DNA of 64,000 nt, taken from contig NZ_UATM01000032.1 of NCBI RefSeq assembly GCF_900454685.1, forward strand, positions 868,001 to 932,000, read 5' to 3'. Source of the stretch: Peptoniphilus harei. GTDB lineage: Bacteria; Bacillota; Clostridia; Tissierellales; Peptoniphilaceae. This document shows positions 54,013 through 63,159 of the stretch, piece by piece (within the stretch, counting starts at the first letter, position 1; the number at the start of each line of letters is the position of its first letter). The translations under genes were made by a program, and so were the position numbers. Under the pieces are notes generated by a model, which made no database searches, had not been told where the DNA came from, and saw only the letters and a list, made by a program, of their open reading frames with translations.

Positions 54013-54699
54013 TTAATTTTGTGTAAGTTCTCTTATTACATTTTCTACTTTTGATGGCATGGTAAATTCGTGGTCGCCTGGTTGGAAGCTAGCGACTCCC
54101 AATCTATTGCATTCTTCCACGAAGGCCTTGTCTGATTCTATGGCTCCTAGGTCAAGTAGCTTTTTGCCTACTTGGGCAGGTCCTTCGCCTTCAGCTATGT
54201 TTAGCTTGTAAGTCTTGAGTTCAATGCCTGCAATTTCTGCAAGGATTTCTTTTACCTTCATGTCCTTGTCAAACTCATAGGCTCCTGGGACAATCTTGTC
54301 CCCAATTTGCATATCTTCTGCAAGGTCCTTATAAGTTGCCATGTCTGCGATTAGACCCTTGGAAATTAAAAGTTCTCCAAGGCTATCTAGATTTGTTCCT
54401 TCAGGAACTGTAAAGGTATTTACATTTTCATCTTCTTCGTCTTTTTTATCTTCATCCAATAGGACAACGGGCTTAACAGCTTTTTCTTCTCTTAGGCCTG
54501 TTGCTACAAGGATCTCTCCATAAGTTTTTTTAACTTCGTCAACTATTCCAATTTTTATATCTTTTGTGGAAATTGAATTTAGGTAAAGGGAATCCATCCT
54601 CCACTTGATTACAAAAATTAGGAATAAGAAGAAAAGTATTGATAATAAAACTTGGCAGAGTTTAATAAAAAAGAGCTTGCCTTTGTTAAAATTATTCAA
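54013..54699 (-). CDS. Membrane protein with MltG/YceG-like LysM region but no catalytic domain
   Basis: A 228-residue protein with one membrane helix (about 10-30). An acidic linker (DEDKKDEEDENVN) leads to FTVPEGTNLDSLGELLISKG and KIVPGAYEFDKDMKVKEILA, the pattern of the LysM-like part of MltG endolytic transglycosylases. A second partial unit follows (LNIAEGEGPAQVGKKLLDLG). The C-terminal catalytic YceG domain with its Glu is absent and the protein ends in an ordinary stop. It may be a regulator or a shortened paralogue. Confidence 0.7.
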   Translation of the reverse strand: MNNFNKGKLFFIKLCQVLLSILFFLFLIFVIKWRMDSLYLNSISTKDIKIGIVDEVKKTYGEILVATGLREEKAVKPVVLLDEDKKDEEDENVNTFTVPEGTNLDSLGELLISKGLIADMATYKDLAEDMQIGDKIVPGAYEFDKDMKVKEILAEIAGIELKTYKLNIAEGEGPAQVGKKLLDLGAIESDKAFVEECNRLGVASFQPGDHEFTMPSKVENVIRELTQN

Positions 54700-54772
54700 A
54701 ATAAACCTCTTTTCATCATGTTTTGATATAATTATATCAGCAAAGGCTTAAAATGAAAAGTTTGGAGATTTT

Positions 54773-55762
54773 ATGAGAAAAATTATTATTAATAAAAATG
54801 ACGAGGGAAGAAGGCTGGATAGGTTTTTGAAAATCTATTTTGAAAAGGCTCCTCTTTCCTTTATTTATAAAAATTTGAGAAAGAAAAACATTAAAGTCAA
54901 TGGGAAGAAGGCCAAGCCCGAGGACATCTTAAGTGATGGGGACGAGATAAAATTATTTTTGGCAGAGGAAACTATTGAGAAGTTCAAAAAAGATATAAGG
55001 AAGTCAAAAAATTCTAAACTGCCAGATATTTTGTATGAGGATGATGACATAATACTTGTGAAGAAGCCCATCAACATGCTCACTCACAATGATTCTAAGG
55101 GATACCAGGACAATGCCCTTGACAGGATGGTGGACTATCTCATTGCCAAGGGAGATTATAATCCAAGGCTGGAGAAATCCTTTAGGCCTGCCTTTGTCAA
55201 CAGGCTTGACAGGAACACTTCTGGCATTTTAATTGGGGCAAAGAATTTGAAATCCTTGCAGGACTTGAATAAGGCCATAAAAAATAGGGAGATAAAAAAA
55301 CTCTATGTCACTCTTGTGGCTGGAGAAGTCAAAAAAGATTTTGATGTTGACATCAACCTTAAAAAGACTGGGAACAATGTCATGAAAAAGGCCTCAAGAG
55401 ATGAGGGCAAGAGGTCTCTTACAAAGTTTAGGGTCCTTAAGTCTAACAAAGACTACTCATTTCTTTCTGTCAACCTAATTACTGGCAGGACCCACCAAAT
55501 TAGGGCATCCTTGAAGGAAGAGGGCCTCGCCATTGTTGGGGACAGGAAGTATGGGGACCCTAGGACCAACAAGGTCTTTAGGGAGAGGGGACTGGACTCG
55601 CAGTTCCTCCACAATTATGCCATAGTTTTTGAGTCAGATGATTTTAAAAATCTAAAAGACAAGTCCTTTGTCTACCTACCTGATGGAAAGATGAAGACCA
55701 TAGCCGAGGATATTTTTAAGATAAATTTAGGTGATTTATTAAATGAAGAAAATAATTTTTAG
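54773..55762 (+). CDS. RluA-family pseudouridine synthase
   Basis: A 329-residue RNA-modifying enzyme. An S4 RNA-binding domain (residues 1-70: GRRLDRFLKIYFEKAPLSFI, KKNIKVNGKKAKPEDIL) precedes the catalytic domain. The catalytic Asp lies in FVNRLDRNTSGILIGAK, with LKKLYVTLVAGE-like and GRTHQIRASL motifs after it. Its target (23S rRNA or tRNA) cannot be chosen. Its last 20 bases overlap the next gene, so the run to 59566 is one operon. Confidence 0.92.
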   Translation: MRKIIINKNDEGRRLDRFLKIYFEKAPLSFIYKNLRKKNIKVNGKKAKPEDILSDGDEIKLFLAEETIEKFKKDIRKSKNSKLPDILYEDDDIILVKKPINMLTHNDSKGYQDNALDRMVDYLIAKGDYNPRLEKSFRPAFVNRLDRNTSGILIGAKNLKSLQDLNKAIKNREIKKLYVTLVAGEVKKDFDVDINLKKTGNNVMKKASRDEGKRSLTKFRVLKSNKDYSFLSVNLITGRTHQIRASLKEEGLAIVGDRKYGDPRTNKVFRERGLDSQFLHNYAIVFESDDFKNLKDKSFVYLPDGKMKTIAEDIFKINLGDLLNEENNF

Positions 55763-58346
55763 GTCTCCCAGGGAAGACTTAGGATTTGAAAAATTAAAGG
55801 GCGAGAGGACTTTATTTATCTTGCCCTCTCAATCTGCCATAAATTTTTACATAAGGGACATGCTGGGCAGGGGCATGGACATAAATAAGACTGAGTTCGA
55901 GACCTTTGATGGAATTGGAAGAAGAAATAGGGCAAAGAGGCCTGATTCTGTTTTAAAATACCTTGTCCTTTCAAAGATTCTCAAGGAAAACTTAAGTGAT
56001 CTTAAAATTTTTCCAGAAACTGTGGATATAATTTTGGATTTTTTTGATGACATTGCAGAAAATTATTTGGGATCAAGTGATATTGAGAAGATTCCCGGGA
56101 AAATTTTCAAAGATTTGGGGAGAGTCTTTGATATTTATAGGGAATATTTTGCAGCCAGGTCCTTTGACATTTACGGGAGAGTCAAGGAAGAGGCCATTAG
56201 GGGGACTAGGTTTGACACCATAATTATTTCTGGATTTTTGGAGTTTGGCAAGTCCGAAGAAGAGATAATAAAAATTTTGTCGGGACTTGATGGGAAAAAT
56301 ATTTTTATAGACATCCCCTTTAATTTTATGGAGTCAGACCTTGTGGATGGACTTATAAAAAATTTGCAAGGCCTTGGCTTTGAACTTGAGGAAAGAGAAG
56401 GTCTTGATTACAAAAAGGAAATTGATAGAGAAAAGATAAAAATATTGTCTTCAAAAGATAATTTTTATAACTTATTTTTTTCTAACTTGAAGTTACTTTT
56501 AAAGGAAGAAAAAGTTAGTGACCTGACAATTTTAAGTGGTTCTCCTAGTCTTTCAGAAAAAGTTCGCCAAAGGGAAGGCTTTGAAGGTCTAGAATTTAAC
56601 CTTCCAAGGAAGGAAAGGTCCCTACTTGAAAGGGAATTTATCACGCTTTTAGATTATTTTCTCGACAAGTCCAAGGAAAATACCTTGAAAAGAGTTCGTC
56701 TTTCCTATTTCCCTTTGCCACTTGATGTCACAAATCTAGAAGCAAGTCTTATGGCCTATAATTTTAAAAATTTAGGAGACATAGATTTTTCTAGGATCAA
56801 GGACCTTAGGCTAAATGAGGGAGAACTGGATGATTTTTTAAGTGGAGTCCAACTTCTTCAGGATGAGAATATTCTTCAAAAGGAAGATGTGACTTATTAT
56901 CTGGAATTTTTCAAAAACTATCTGGAGACTGCCAGGGGAAAAATTGAAAATGACTTAAAGAGAAATCCTGAAAGTCCAAGAAGACGTGACGGGAGATTTT
57001 TGGAAGAACTTGATGAGGTCCTTATAAAAATGGAGGGCTTGGGAGATTTTTATGAGTCCATAGACCTTGATGACTTTGTCTTGATATTAAAAAAATATAT
57101 GGAAAAGATTAGGCTTGATGAGGTCCAAAACCTTGAAGGTCTAGAAATCTCAAGTCAGGCTTCCAATTATTATAGGGGCTTTAAAAATTTAATATTAATA
57201 GGCTTTGACCACTCCTACCAAGAGGACAAGAAGGCAAATTTCATCTACAAGAAGGAGACTCAAGGGGCCATGGAAGACCTTGGACTTGTAAGGGATAATT
57301 TTAAGAGAGACTATTTTTATTTGATTTATGATTTACTTGTGGCAGAAAAGGTCTTGATCCTAACTGGCGATAGGGAAAGAGGTTTTTCAAAAGTCTTAAA
57401 CTCTTTAATTTTTGACTTGGACCTAGAAGTCCTTGAAGTTGAGAAAATTTATGAGACGGGAAGGCTTTACAGGACAAGGGAGGTCAAGGACCACAATTAT
57501 ATAATTGATGATAGAGAGCTTGGGGAAATTAACAAGAAGATTTCTGAAAGGCCTTACTCTGTAACGGACTTTGACATCCTAAAGGACTGCCCGAGACGCT
57601 TTCTCTTTGAGAGGGTCTACAGGATAGGCAAGTTGGAAAAAGATTATGAAGACAGGTTTTATCTTGACCTGGGAGAAAAATACCACAGGGTTTTGGAAAA
57701 GTATTTCAAAAAAGAAGATGACTTTAATGAAGACAGTTTGTTAAAAATTATTTTGGAAGTTGAAAATCTTGGAGACTTTGATGATCTTTCCTTCTTGGAT
57801 AAAGTTTCTGTCCTAAATTCTCAAAGGATCCTTGGAGATTATATAAAGAAGGACTTGGAGGGCCAGGCCAAGTATGGTTACAAGCCAGCTTATTTTGAAG
57901 AGGGCTTTGAAACTGAAATTGCTGGTCTAAAGATAAGGGGAAGGATTGACAGGATTGATGCCCTTGGTGACAATGAAATCCTCATGGACTACAAGAGGTC
58001 TTCGGTGAAAAAGAAAAAAGAAATTGAAGAGCTAAAGTCCTTCCAAATGCCTCTTTATGCTATAGGTAGAAAAAAACTGGGTAAGAATATATCGATGGCG
58101 GCCTACGGGTCAGTCAAGAGGGGAGAAGTTTCCACTGTGATAAAAAATTCCGACATCCTGCCAAAGGACGATAGGGGACAATATTATTTCACAGAGGAAG
58201 ACTTAAATGAACTCCTAAATAAATTTGAAGATGAGATAGGGAGACTGGCTTCTTCTATAAGGTCTGGGGACTATGAGTCTTCAAGTGACTGCAAGAATTG
58301 TGATTACCTAGAGATTTGTGAGAACAAGGAGAATTTTAATGGATAA
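55743..58346 (+). CDS. AddB-like PD-(D/E)XK nuclease with iron-sulfur cysteines
   Basis: An 867-residue protein with an N-terminal inactive helicase-like part and a C-terminal nuclease (GLKIRGRIDRIDAL, EILMDYKRSS with the D-x(n)-DYK catalytic set). Four Cys fit the AddB 4Fe-4S frame: one in LKDCPRRFLFE and three in DCKNCDYLEIC. AddB works with AddA in recombinational repair of double-strand breaks. No addA lies in this window, and the protein is shorter than usual AddB, so I call it AddB-like. Confidence 0.85.
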   Translation: MKKIIFRSPREDLGFEKLKGERTLFILPSQSAINFYIRDMLGRGMDINKTEFETFDGIGRRNRAKRPDSVLKYLVLSKILKENLSDLKIFPETVDIILDFFDDIAENYLGSSDIEKIPGKIFKDLGRVFDIYREYFAARSFDIYGRVKEEAIRGTRFDTIIISGFLEFGKSEEEIIKILSGLDGKNIFIDIPFNFMESDLVDGLIKNLQGLGFELEEREGLDYKKEIDREKIKILSSKDNFYNLFFSNLKLLLKEEKVSDLTILSGSPSLSEKVRQREGFEGLEFNLPRKERSLLEREFITLLDYFLDKSKENTLKRVRLSYFPLPLDVTNLEASLMAYNFKNLGDIDFSRIKDLRLNEGELDDFLSGVQLLQDENILQKEDVTYYLEFFKNYLETARGKIENDLKRNPESPRRRDGRFLEELDEVLIKMEGLGDFYESIDLDDFVLILKKYMEKIRLDEVQNLEGLEISSQASNYYRGFKNLILIGFDHSYQEDKKANFIYKKETQGAMEDLGLVRDNFKRDYFYLIYDLLVAEKVLILTGDRERGFSKVLNSLIFDLDLEVLEVEKIYETGRLYRTREVKDHNYIIDDRELGEINKKISERPYSVTDFDILKDCPRRFLFERVYRIGKLEKDYEDRFYLDLGEKYHRVLEKYFKKEDDFNEDSLLKIILEVENLGDFDDLSFLDKVSVLNSQRILGDYIKKDLEGQAKYGYKPAYFEEGFETEIAGLKIRGRIDRIDALGDNEILMDYKRSSVKKKKEIEELKSFQMPLYAIGRKKLGKNISMAAYGSVKRGEVSTVIKNSDILPKDDRGQYYFTEEDLNELLNKFEDEIGRLASSIRSGDYESSSDCKNCDYLEICENKENFNG

Positions 58347-58878
58347 AAAAGAATTGAGAAAGAAATATACAAAAGTAAGAGCAGATGTTGAGGACAAGGA
58401 AGGTAAGGATAGGCTAATAAGAGATAACTTGCGACAACTTGATATCTACAAGAAGGCAAAATCTGTTTTTGTTTTTATCTCTTATAAGTCTGAAGTTGAT
58501 ACAAGAGGAATAATTGAAGACATCTTGGCTGATGGGAAGAAACTTTTAGTTCCCCTTGTAAAGGGCAGTGAGATGATTGCTGTTGAAGTAAAGGGGATTG
58601 ATGACCTTGAGCCAAACAAGATGGGAATCTTGGAACCAAAATCTGGAGATGAAGTGACAGATGTGGACTTAACTATTACACCGGGACTTGCCTTTGACAA
58701 GGAAGGATACAGGCTTGGCTACGGTGGAGGCTACTATGACAAGTTCTTCGCCAAGGTAGACACAGTGAGGATGGGGATTGGATATTCTGACCAATATGTG
58801 GAAAGCCTTGTTCACGAAGATTATGATAAAGCCTTGGAATATCTTTTGACTGAAGAAGGGCTGATTGAATTTGAATAA
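58339..58878 (+). CDS. 5-formyltetrahydrofolate cyclo-ligase
   Basis: A 179-residue enzyme that returns 5-formyl-THF to the folate pool using ATP. Key motifs are KELRKKYTKVR, VFVFISYKSEVDT, and YRLGYGGGYYDKFF, the nucleotide-binding signature. The start at 58339 follows AAGGAGAATTTT and lies eight bases inside the upstream gene. Confidence 0.95.
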   Translation: MDKKELRKKYTKVRADVEDKEGKDRLIRDNLRQLDIYKKAKSVFVFISYKSEVDTRGIIEDILADGKKLLVPLVKGSEMIAVEVKGIDDLEPNKMGILEPKSGDEVTDVDLTITPGLAFDKEGYRLGYGGGYYDKFFAKVDTVRMGIGYSDQYVESLVHEDYDKALEYLLTEEGLIEFE

Positions 58879-59566
58879 GTATAAAAGGACTTATCCAAGA
58901 ATAGAAGCCAAGACTTGGAAGTGGGTCCTGTCCCTCTTCCTTGCCATAGGGTCCTTCTTCTTAGTTAGCTTGGTCTTTGCTCTTTTTGGGATTGAAAATG
59001 AAATCCTCATGGCCCTTTTGATAAGTGTCTTGTCCCTAATGTCCCTTTGGGTGGTGGACAGGAGATTTATTTTAAAAATTTTCTTGCCCCTCAAGATGAA
59101 AGACCTCTTATATATATTAATAGGACTTGGATTTTCTTTTGTGGCAGTAATTTTTGCATCAATTGTAATGGCTCAAATGGGAGTCCAAGGTTCAGCTAAT
59201 CCAATTTTTGATATTTTGACTGATGAAAATATAAAGAGGTTTATTGTTTCCACTATGGTTCAGTTTATTGCCGAGGAAATTATCTTTATCATCCCCTTCT
59301 TGTTTGTTATTAACAAGATGAGGACAAAGAATGATAAGTTAAAGACCTTTGTGGCAATACTTGTGTCATCAGTGATTTTTGGGGCCATGCACCTTTCAAC
59401 TTACAACTTCAACATTGTCCAGGCAGTCCTTGTGATTTCCATAATTAGAACTGGACTTTCCATGTCCTATGTCTTGTCAAAGAACTTGACAGTGACTTAC
59501 CTAGTCCACATGATTTACGACTGGGTCTTGATTTGGATTTACTTGGCAGCAGGACAAATGGCTTGA
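58865..59566 (+). CDS. CPBP-family intramembrane protease
   Basis: A 233-residue membrane protein, read from TTG 58865 (or TTG 58871), overlapping the cyclo-ligase gene. It has about six hydrophobic segments. The CPBP motifs are FIAEEIIFIIPFLFV (Glu-Glu), FGAMHLSTYN (His) and LVHMIYDWVLI (His). It is last gene of the operon, followed by an 18-bp array and a terminator. The role is unknown. Confidence 0.85.
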   Translation: MNLNKYKRTYPRIEAKTWKWVLSLFLAIGSFFLVSLVFALFGIENEILMALLISVLSLMSLWVVDRRFILKIFLPLKMKDLLYILIGLGFSFVAVIFASIVMAQMGVQGSANPIFDILTDENIKRFIVSTMVQFIAEEIIFIIPFLFVINKMRTKNDKLKTFVAILVSSVIFGAMHLSTYNFNIVQAVLVISIIRTGLSMSYVLSKNLTVTYLVHMIYDWVLIWIYLAAGQMA

Positions 59567-59573
59567 ATTTATA

Positions 59574-59745
59574 AATGTTTGTGACTTTATAAATTATTAT
59601 GAAGTTATGAAAAATTATGAGTTAGTAAATTATTATAAAGTCGTGAAAAAAATGTGACTTTGTAAATCTTAATAAATTTATAGAAAAATGTGACTTTGTA
59701 GATTATTATGGAGCCATGAAAAACTAGAAAATTAAAAAACTAAAT
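59574..59745. repeat. Degenerate 18-bp tandem array (before convergent terminator)
   Basis: About nine units alternating two forms, such as TTTATAAATTATTATGAAG and TCGTGAAAAAAATGTGAC. It lies between two convergent genes. Confidence 0.72.
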
Positions 59746-59764
59746 AAGCTTGTAAAAATAACAA

Positions 59765-59794
59765 AAACCACGACTTGATAATCGTGGTTTTTTT
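59765..59794. terminator. Bidirectional terminator
   Basis: AAACCACGA pairs with TCGTGGTTT over 8 bases. Ts follow on plus, As precede for the minus-strand gene. Confidence 0.85.
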
Positions 59795-59805
59795 ATTTCG
59801 TAAAA

Positions 59806-60690
59806 TTAAATTGAAATTTCCTTGAAGCCATTGCCAAGGATTTCTGATGTGTCAGAAACTGTGACAAAGGCATCCTTGTCAGTGTGTTTTACTATTTGCC
59901 TAAGCTTGACAAGTTGTCTTGAAGAGCAGACAACGTAGAGGATGTAGACGTCCTTCTTCTTGTAGGAAGTCACTCCCTTAATATAAGTTGCTCCCCTGTG
60001 GACTTCTGCATAAATTTCCTTTGCAATCTCTTCATTATAATCAGAAATAATTAGGACTTGCTTTTGCTTGCCAACTCCCAATTGGATCCTATCAATAACA
60101 GTGTAGTTAATAAACATTAGGATAAGTGTGAATAGAACCTTGTCAATGGAGTAAAGGTAACCAAGGCAAGAAACTATTATGAGGTTAATGGCCATTAGGA
60201 CGTTGCCAATAGTTATGTTAAATTTCTTCTTTAATATAGCGGCTATTATGTCGAGACCACCAGTTGATGTTCCATTCCTAAAGGCAAAGCCTGCGCCAAT
60301 TCCATTTAAGAGGCCACCAAAGATACAGGCAAGGATGGGCTCCTGAGTGAGATAAAATCCTGGGGCAAGTTTTTCGAAAAAGGAAATGAACATAGATAGA
60401 AGAAAAATTACAAGGGTTGAAAAAAATGTAAAGTCCTTATCTAAAAATATGAGACTTAAAATTGATGTTGGAAGGTTCAACAAGAAGACTAGTAGGGGAA
60501 GGCTAAGGCCTGTGACATTGGAAGTCAAAATTGATAGACCTGTGAGTCCTCCCGATATAAGTAGGTTGGGTTTAATAATATATGTAATTGAAAAGGCAGT
60601 TATTATGCTACAAAAGATTACAGAAAGCAATTTCCTGCCAAATGTTTTAGAAAAAAACCAGTCCTTTAGACTAACTTTTTGTAAGTTCAC
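59806..60690 (-). CDS. YitT-family membrane protein with DUF2179 domain
   Basis: A 294-residue protein read from a GTG start after GAGGTGATA. Five or six helices occupy residues 20-200 (IKPNLLISGGLTGLSIL, FRNGTSTGGLDIIAAI are family hallmarks). The C-terminal DUF2179 domain (RGATYIKGVTSYKKKDVYIL) is cytoplasmic. YitT proteins are widespread in Firmicutes and suspected transporters, without a proven substrate. Confidence 0.9.
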   Translation of the reverse strand: MNLQKVSLKDWFFSKTFGRKLLSVIFCSIITAFSITYIIKPNLLISGGLTGLSILTSNVTGLSLPLLVFLLNLPTSILSLIFLDKDFTFFSTLVIFLLSMFISFFEKLAPGFYLTQEPILACIFGGLLNGIGAGFAFRNGTSTGGLDIIAAILKKKFNITIGNVLMAINLIIVSCLGYLYSIDKVLFTLILMFINYTVIDRIQLGVGKQKQVLIISDYNEEIAKEIYAEVHRGATYIKGVTSYKKKDVYILYVVCSSRQLVKLRQIVKHTDKDAFVTVSDTSEILGNGFKEISI

Positions 60691-61025
60691 ACTATCACCT
60701 CAGTTGTTATGATACACTATATTAAAGGAAATTATAAGCTATAAATTTATTAAATAGAAGGATCTTATATGGAGAAAAAATTGGTAAAATGTAATGAGAA
60801 AGCTTGGAGCCTTAAGGCTTTAGCAAGTTAATGAAAATGATTACAGGACTGAAAAATCTAAGATTTTTTAAGTATAAAGATAAATTTCTTAAGAATAAAA
60901 ATATAGACTAAAAATAATAAAAAAAGGGCCATTGTTTACGAATTGAATTAATAAGGGCAAAAAAAAATAAAATGATTAAACTAAAATTATAATTTCAAAC
61001 AATTAGTTAAACTTAGTGGCCTTGC
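60691..61025. other. Gene-free stretch, nothing recognised
   Basis: AT-rich sequence between the divergent YitT and glutamate dehydrogenase genes. I see no open frame with a ribosome binding site and no clear hairpin apart from weak AT-rich ones. Confidence 0.5.
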
Positions 61026-61054
61026 TTGAACTTAATATTTCTATTTGCTATAAT
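61026..61054 (+). promoter_or_regulatory. Promoter of glutamate dehydrogenase
   Basis: TTGAAC (61026-61031) and TATAAT (61049-61054) with 17 bases between. Confidence 0.7.
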
Positions 61055-61106
61055 TAAGACTGTAAGAAATGGTTATCATGATTATACATAAAGGAGAGTG
61101 TTAAAA

Positions 61107-62372
61107 ATGACAGATACTTTAAATCCGTTAGTAGCAGCTCAACAAAAAGTTAAGGCTGCATGTGACAAGCTAGGTTGTGACCCAGCTGTTTATGAAATTC
61201 TAAAAGAACCTGAAAGAGTAATTGAAATTTCTATTCCAGTAAAGATGGATGATGGTTCAGTTAAAGTTTTCAAAGGTTGGAGATCAGCTCACTCAACAGC
61301 AGTTGGTCCTGCTAAAGGTGGATGTAGATTCCATCCAAATGTAAACCTTGACGAAGTTAAGGCTCTTTCACTTTGGATGACTTTCAAAGGTGGCGCACTT
61401 GGCCTTCCATACGGTGGAGGAAAAGGTGGAATTTGTGTTGACCCATCAGAACTTTCTGATAGAGAATTAGAACAACTTTCAAGAGGTTGGGTAAGAGGAC
61501 TTCACAAATACCTTGGAGAAAGAATTGATATTCCAGCTCCAGACGTTAACACTAACGGACAAATTATGTCTTGGTTCATTGATGAATACATCAAACTAAG
61601 CGGAGACAGACAAGATATAGGAACTTTCACAGGTAAACCAGTTGGACTTGGTGGATCTGAAGGAAGAAACGAAGCAACAGGATTTGGTGTTGCAGTAGTA
61701 ACTAGAGAAGCTGCTAAACGTGAAGGAATTGACTTCAAACACGCTAAGATTGCAGTTCAAGGTTTCGGTAACGTTGGATCTTTCACAGTTAAAAACATTG
61801 AAAGACAAGGCGGAAAAGTTTACGCTCTAGCTGAATGGGACAAAAAAGAAGGAAACTACGCTCTATACAATGAAAATGGACTAGACTTCAAAAAACTTCT
61901 TGATTACAAGAACGAACACCACACACTAATCGGCTACCCAGATGCAAAACAAATCTCAGCTGATGATTTCTGGACAGGCGAATGGGATATCTTAATTCCA
62001 GCAGCTCTAGAAAACGTAATTACTGGTGACGTTGCTCAAAAACTTAATGTTAAATTAGTTTGTGAAGCAGCTAACGGTCCTACAACTCCAGAAGGAGACA
62101 AGGTTCTTACTGAAAGAGGAATCAAACTTACTCCAGACATCTTAACTAACTCTGGTGGAGTTCTAGTTTCTTACTACGAATGGGTTCAAAACCAATACGG
62201 AATGTACTGGACAGAAGCTGAAGTAGAAGAAAAACAAGAAGCTGACATGATGAAAGCTATCGAAGGCGTATTCGGCGTTTGTGACGAATTTGATGTAGTT
62301 CCTAGAGAAGGAGTTTACATGTACGCTATCCAATCAATTGACAAAGCTATGAAACTTAGAGGATGGTATTAA
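61107..62372 (+). CDS. Glutamate dehydrogenase
   Basis: A 421-residue hexameric NAD(P)-dependent enzyme linking glutamate and 2-oxoglutarate. It shows GPAKGGCRFHPNV, the catalytic Lys in LPYGGGKGGI, PAPDVNTNGQIMSWF, and the Rossmann motif VQGFGNVGSFT. In peptide-fermenting anaerobes it usually runs in the catabolic direction; that is inference. ATG 61107 is placed by AAGGAGAG eight bases upstream. Codon use looks optimised, which suggests high expression. Confidence 0.96.
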   Translation: MTDTLNPLVAAQQKVKAACDKLGCDPAVYEILKEPERVIEISIPVKMDDGSVKVFKGWRSAHSTAVGPAKGGCRFHPNVNLDEVKALSLWMTFKGGALGLPYGGGKGGICVDPSELSDRELEQLSRGWVRGLHKYLGERIDIPAPDVNTNGQIMSWFIDEYIKLSGDRQDIGTFTGKPVGLGGSEGRNEATGFGVAVVTREAAKREGIDFKHAKIAVQGFGNVGSFTVKNIERQGGKVYALAEWDKKEGNYALYNENGLDFKKLLDYKNEHHTLIGYPDAKQISADDFWTGEWDILIPAALENVITGDVAQKLNVKLVCEAANGPTTPEGDKVLTERGIKLTPDILTNSGGVLVSYYEWVQNQYGMYWTEAEVEEKQEADMMKAIEGVFGVCDEFDVVPREGVYMYAIQSIDKAMKLRGWY

Positions 62373-62399
62373 TCCCTACAGTTAAATAAATGCTAAAAA

Positions 62400-62427
62400 A
62401 GCCGCAAGTTATCTTGCGGTTTTTTTG
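62400..62427 (+). terminator. Terminator of glutamate dehydrogenase
   Basis: CCGCAAG pairs with CTTGCGG over a TTAT loop and runs into seven Ts. Confidence 0.9.
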
Positions 62428-62437
62428 TAATTAGAAT

Positions 62438-63116
62438 ACCCCCGGTTGGACCGGGGGTTCAATTTAGCTTTAGCGATGAATAACAAAAAATAAAAAGACC
62501 TCCGTGTTAAAATAAATTTGTGGTTTACCAGAACACAAAAATAACAGGAGGTTTTTTATGAATTTAAATCATACACATAGTTTATCACACACAAAATGGA
62601 ATTGTAAATACCATGTAGTGTTCGCTCCAAAATATAGAAGGAAAGTATTTTACGGAAGTAAAAGATTGGAAATAGGTGCAATATTAAGAGAGCTTTGCAA
62701 CTGGAAGGGTGTTAACATAATAGAAGCAGAAGTTTGTCCAGATCATGTACACATGTTGCTAGAGATACCACCAAAATTGAGTGTGTCTAGTTTTATGGGA
62801 TTTTTAAAAAGGGAAAAGCAGCATAATGATATATGACAAATGGGGTAGCTTAAAATACAAATATAGGGGAAGGCAATTTTGGTGCAGAGGATACTATGTA
62901 GATACAGCAGGCAAAAATACAAAAGCAATAAAAGAGTATATTCACAACCAACTTAAAGAAGATGAATTAAGTGGTCAGATAACCATGGACAATACAGACC
63001 ACTTTAGGGGTTAGCAAGTAGAGATTGCAAGTGGTAAACCACAAGCGTCCTTGAGGCGCAGCTAGTAAAAAAGGTCCTTTGGACCGCAAAAGCAAAACCA
63101 CCGGCTACGCCGGTGG
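62438..63116 (+). mobile_element. IS200/IS605-family insertion sequence, defective
   Basis: Left hairpin ACCCCCGG/CCGGGGGT (62438-62458), right hairpin CCACCGGC/GCCGGTGG (63098-63116). A GGTCC/GGACC hairpin lies inside near 63075. ACCTCC (62498-62503) can mask the GGAGGT ribosome binding site (62547-62552) as in the intact element. Confidence 0.78.
62558..63014 (+). pseudogene. tnpA: Frameshifted IS200/IS605 transposase
   Basis: The frame from 62558 matches TnpA through HVHMLLEIPPKL and GFLK, then an extra A in the A5 run near 62811-62815 throws it out of frame and it stops after KREKQHNDI. The rest (IMIYDKWGSLKYKYRGRQFW, YYVDTAGKNTKAIKEYIHNQ with the catalytic Tyr) continues in another frame to 63014. 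It is a relative of the intact transposase at 53413, not an identical copy. Confidence 0.88.
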
Positions 63117-63159
63117 ATTTTTTATTGTGTTTATTTTTATTGGGAAGGGATTTTTTAAT

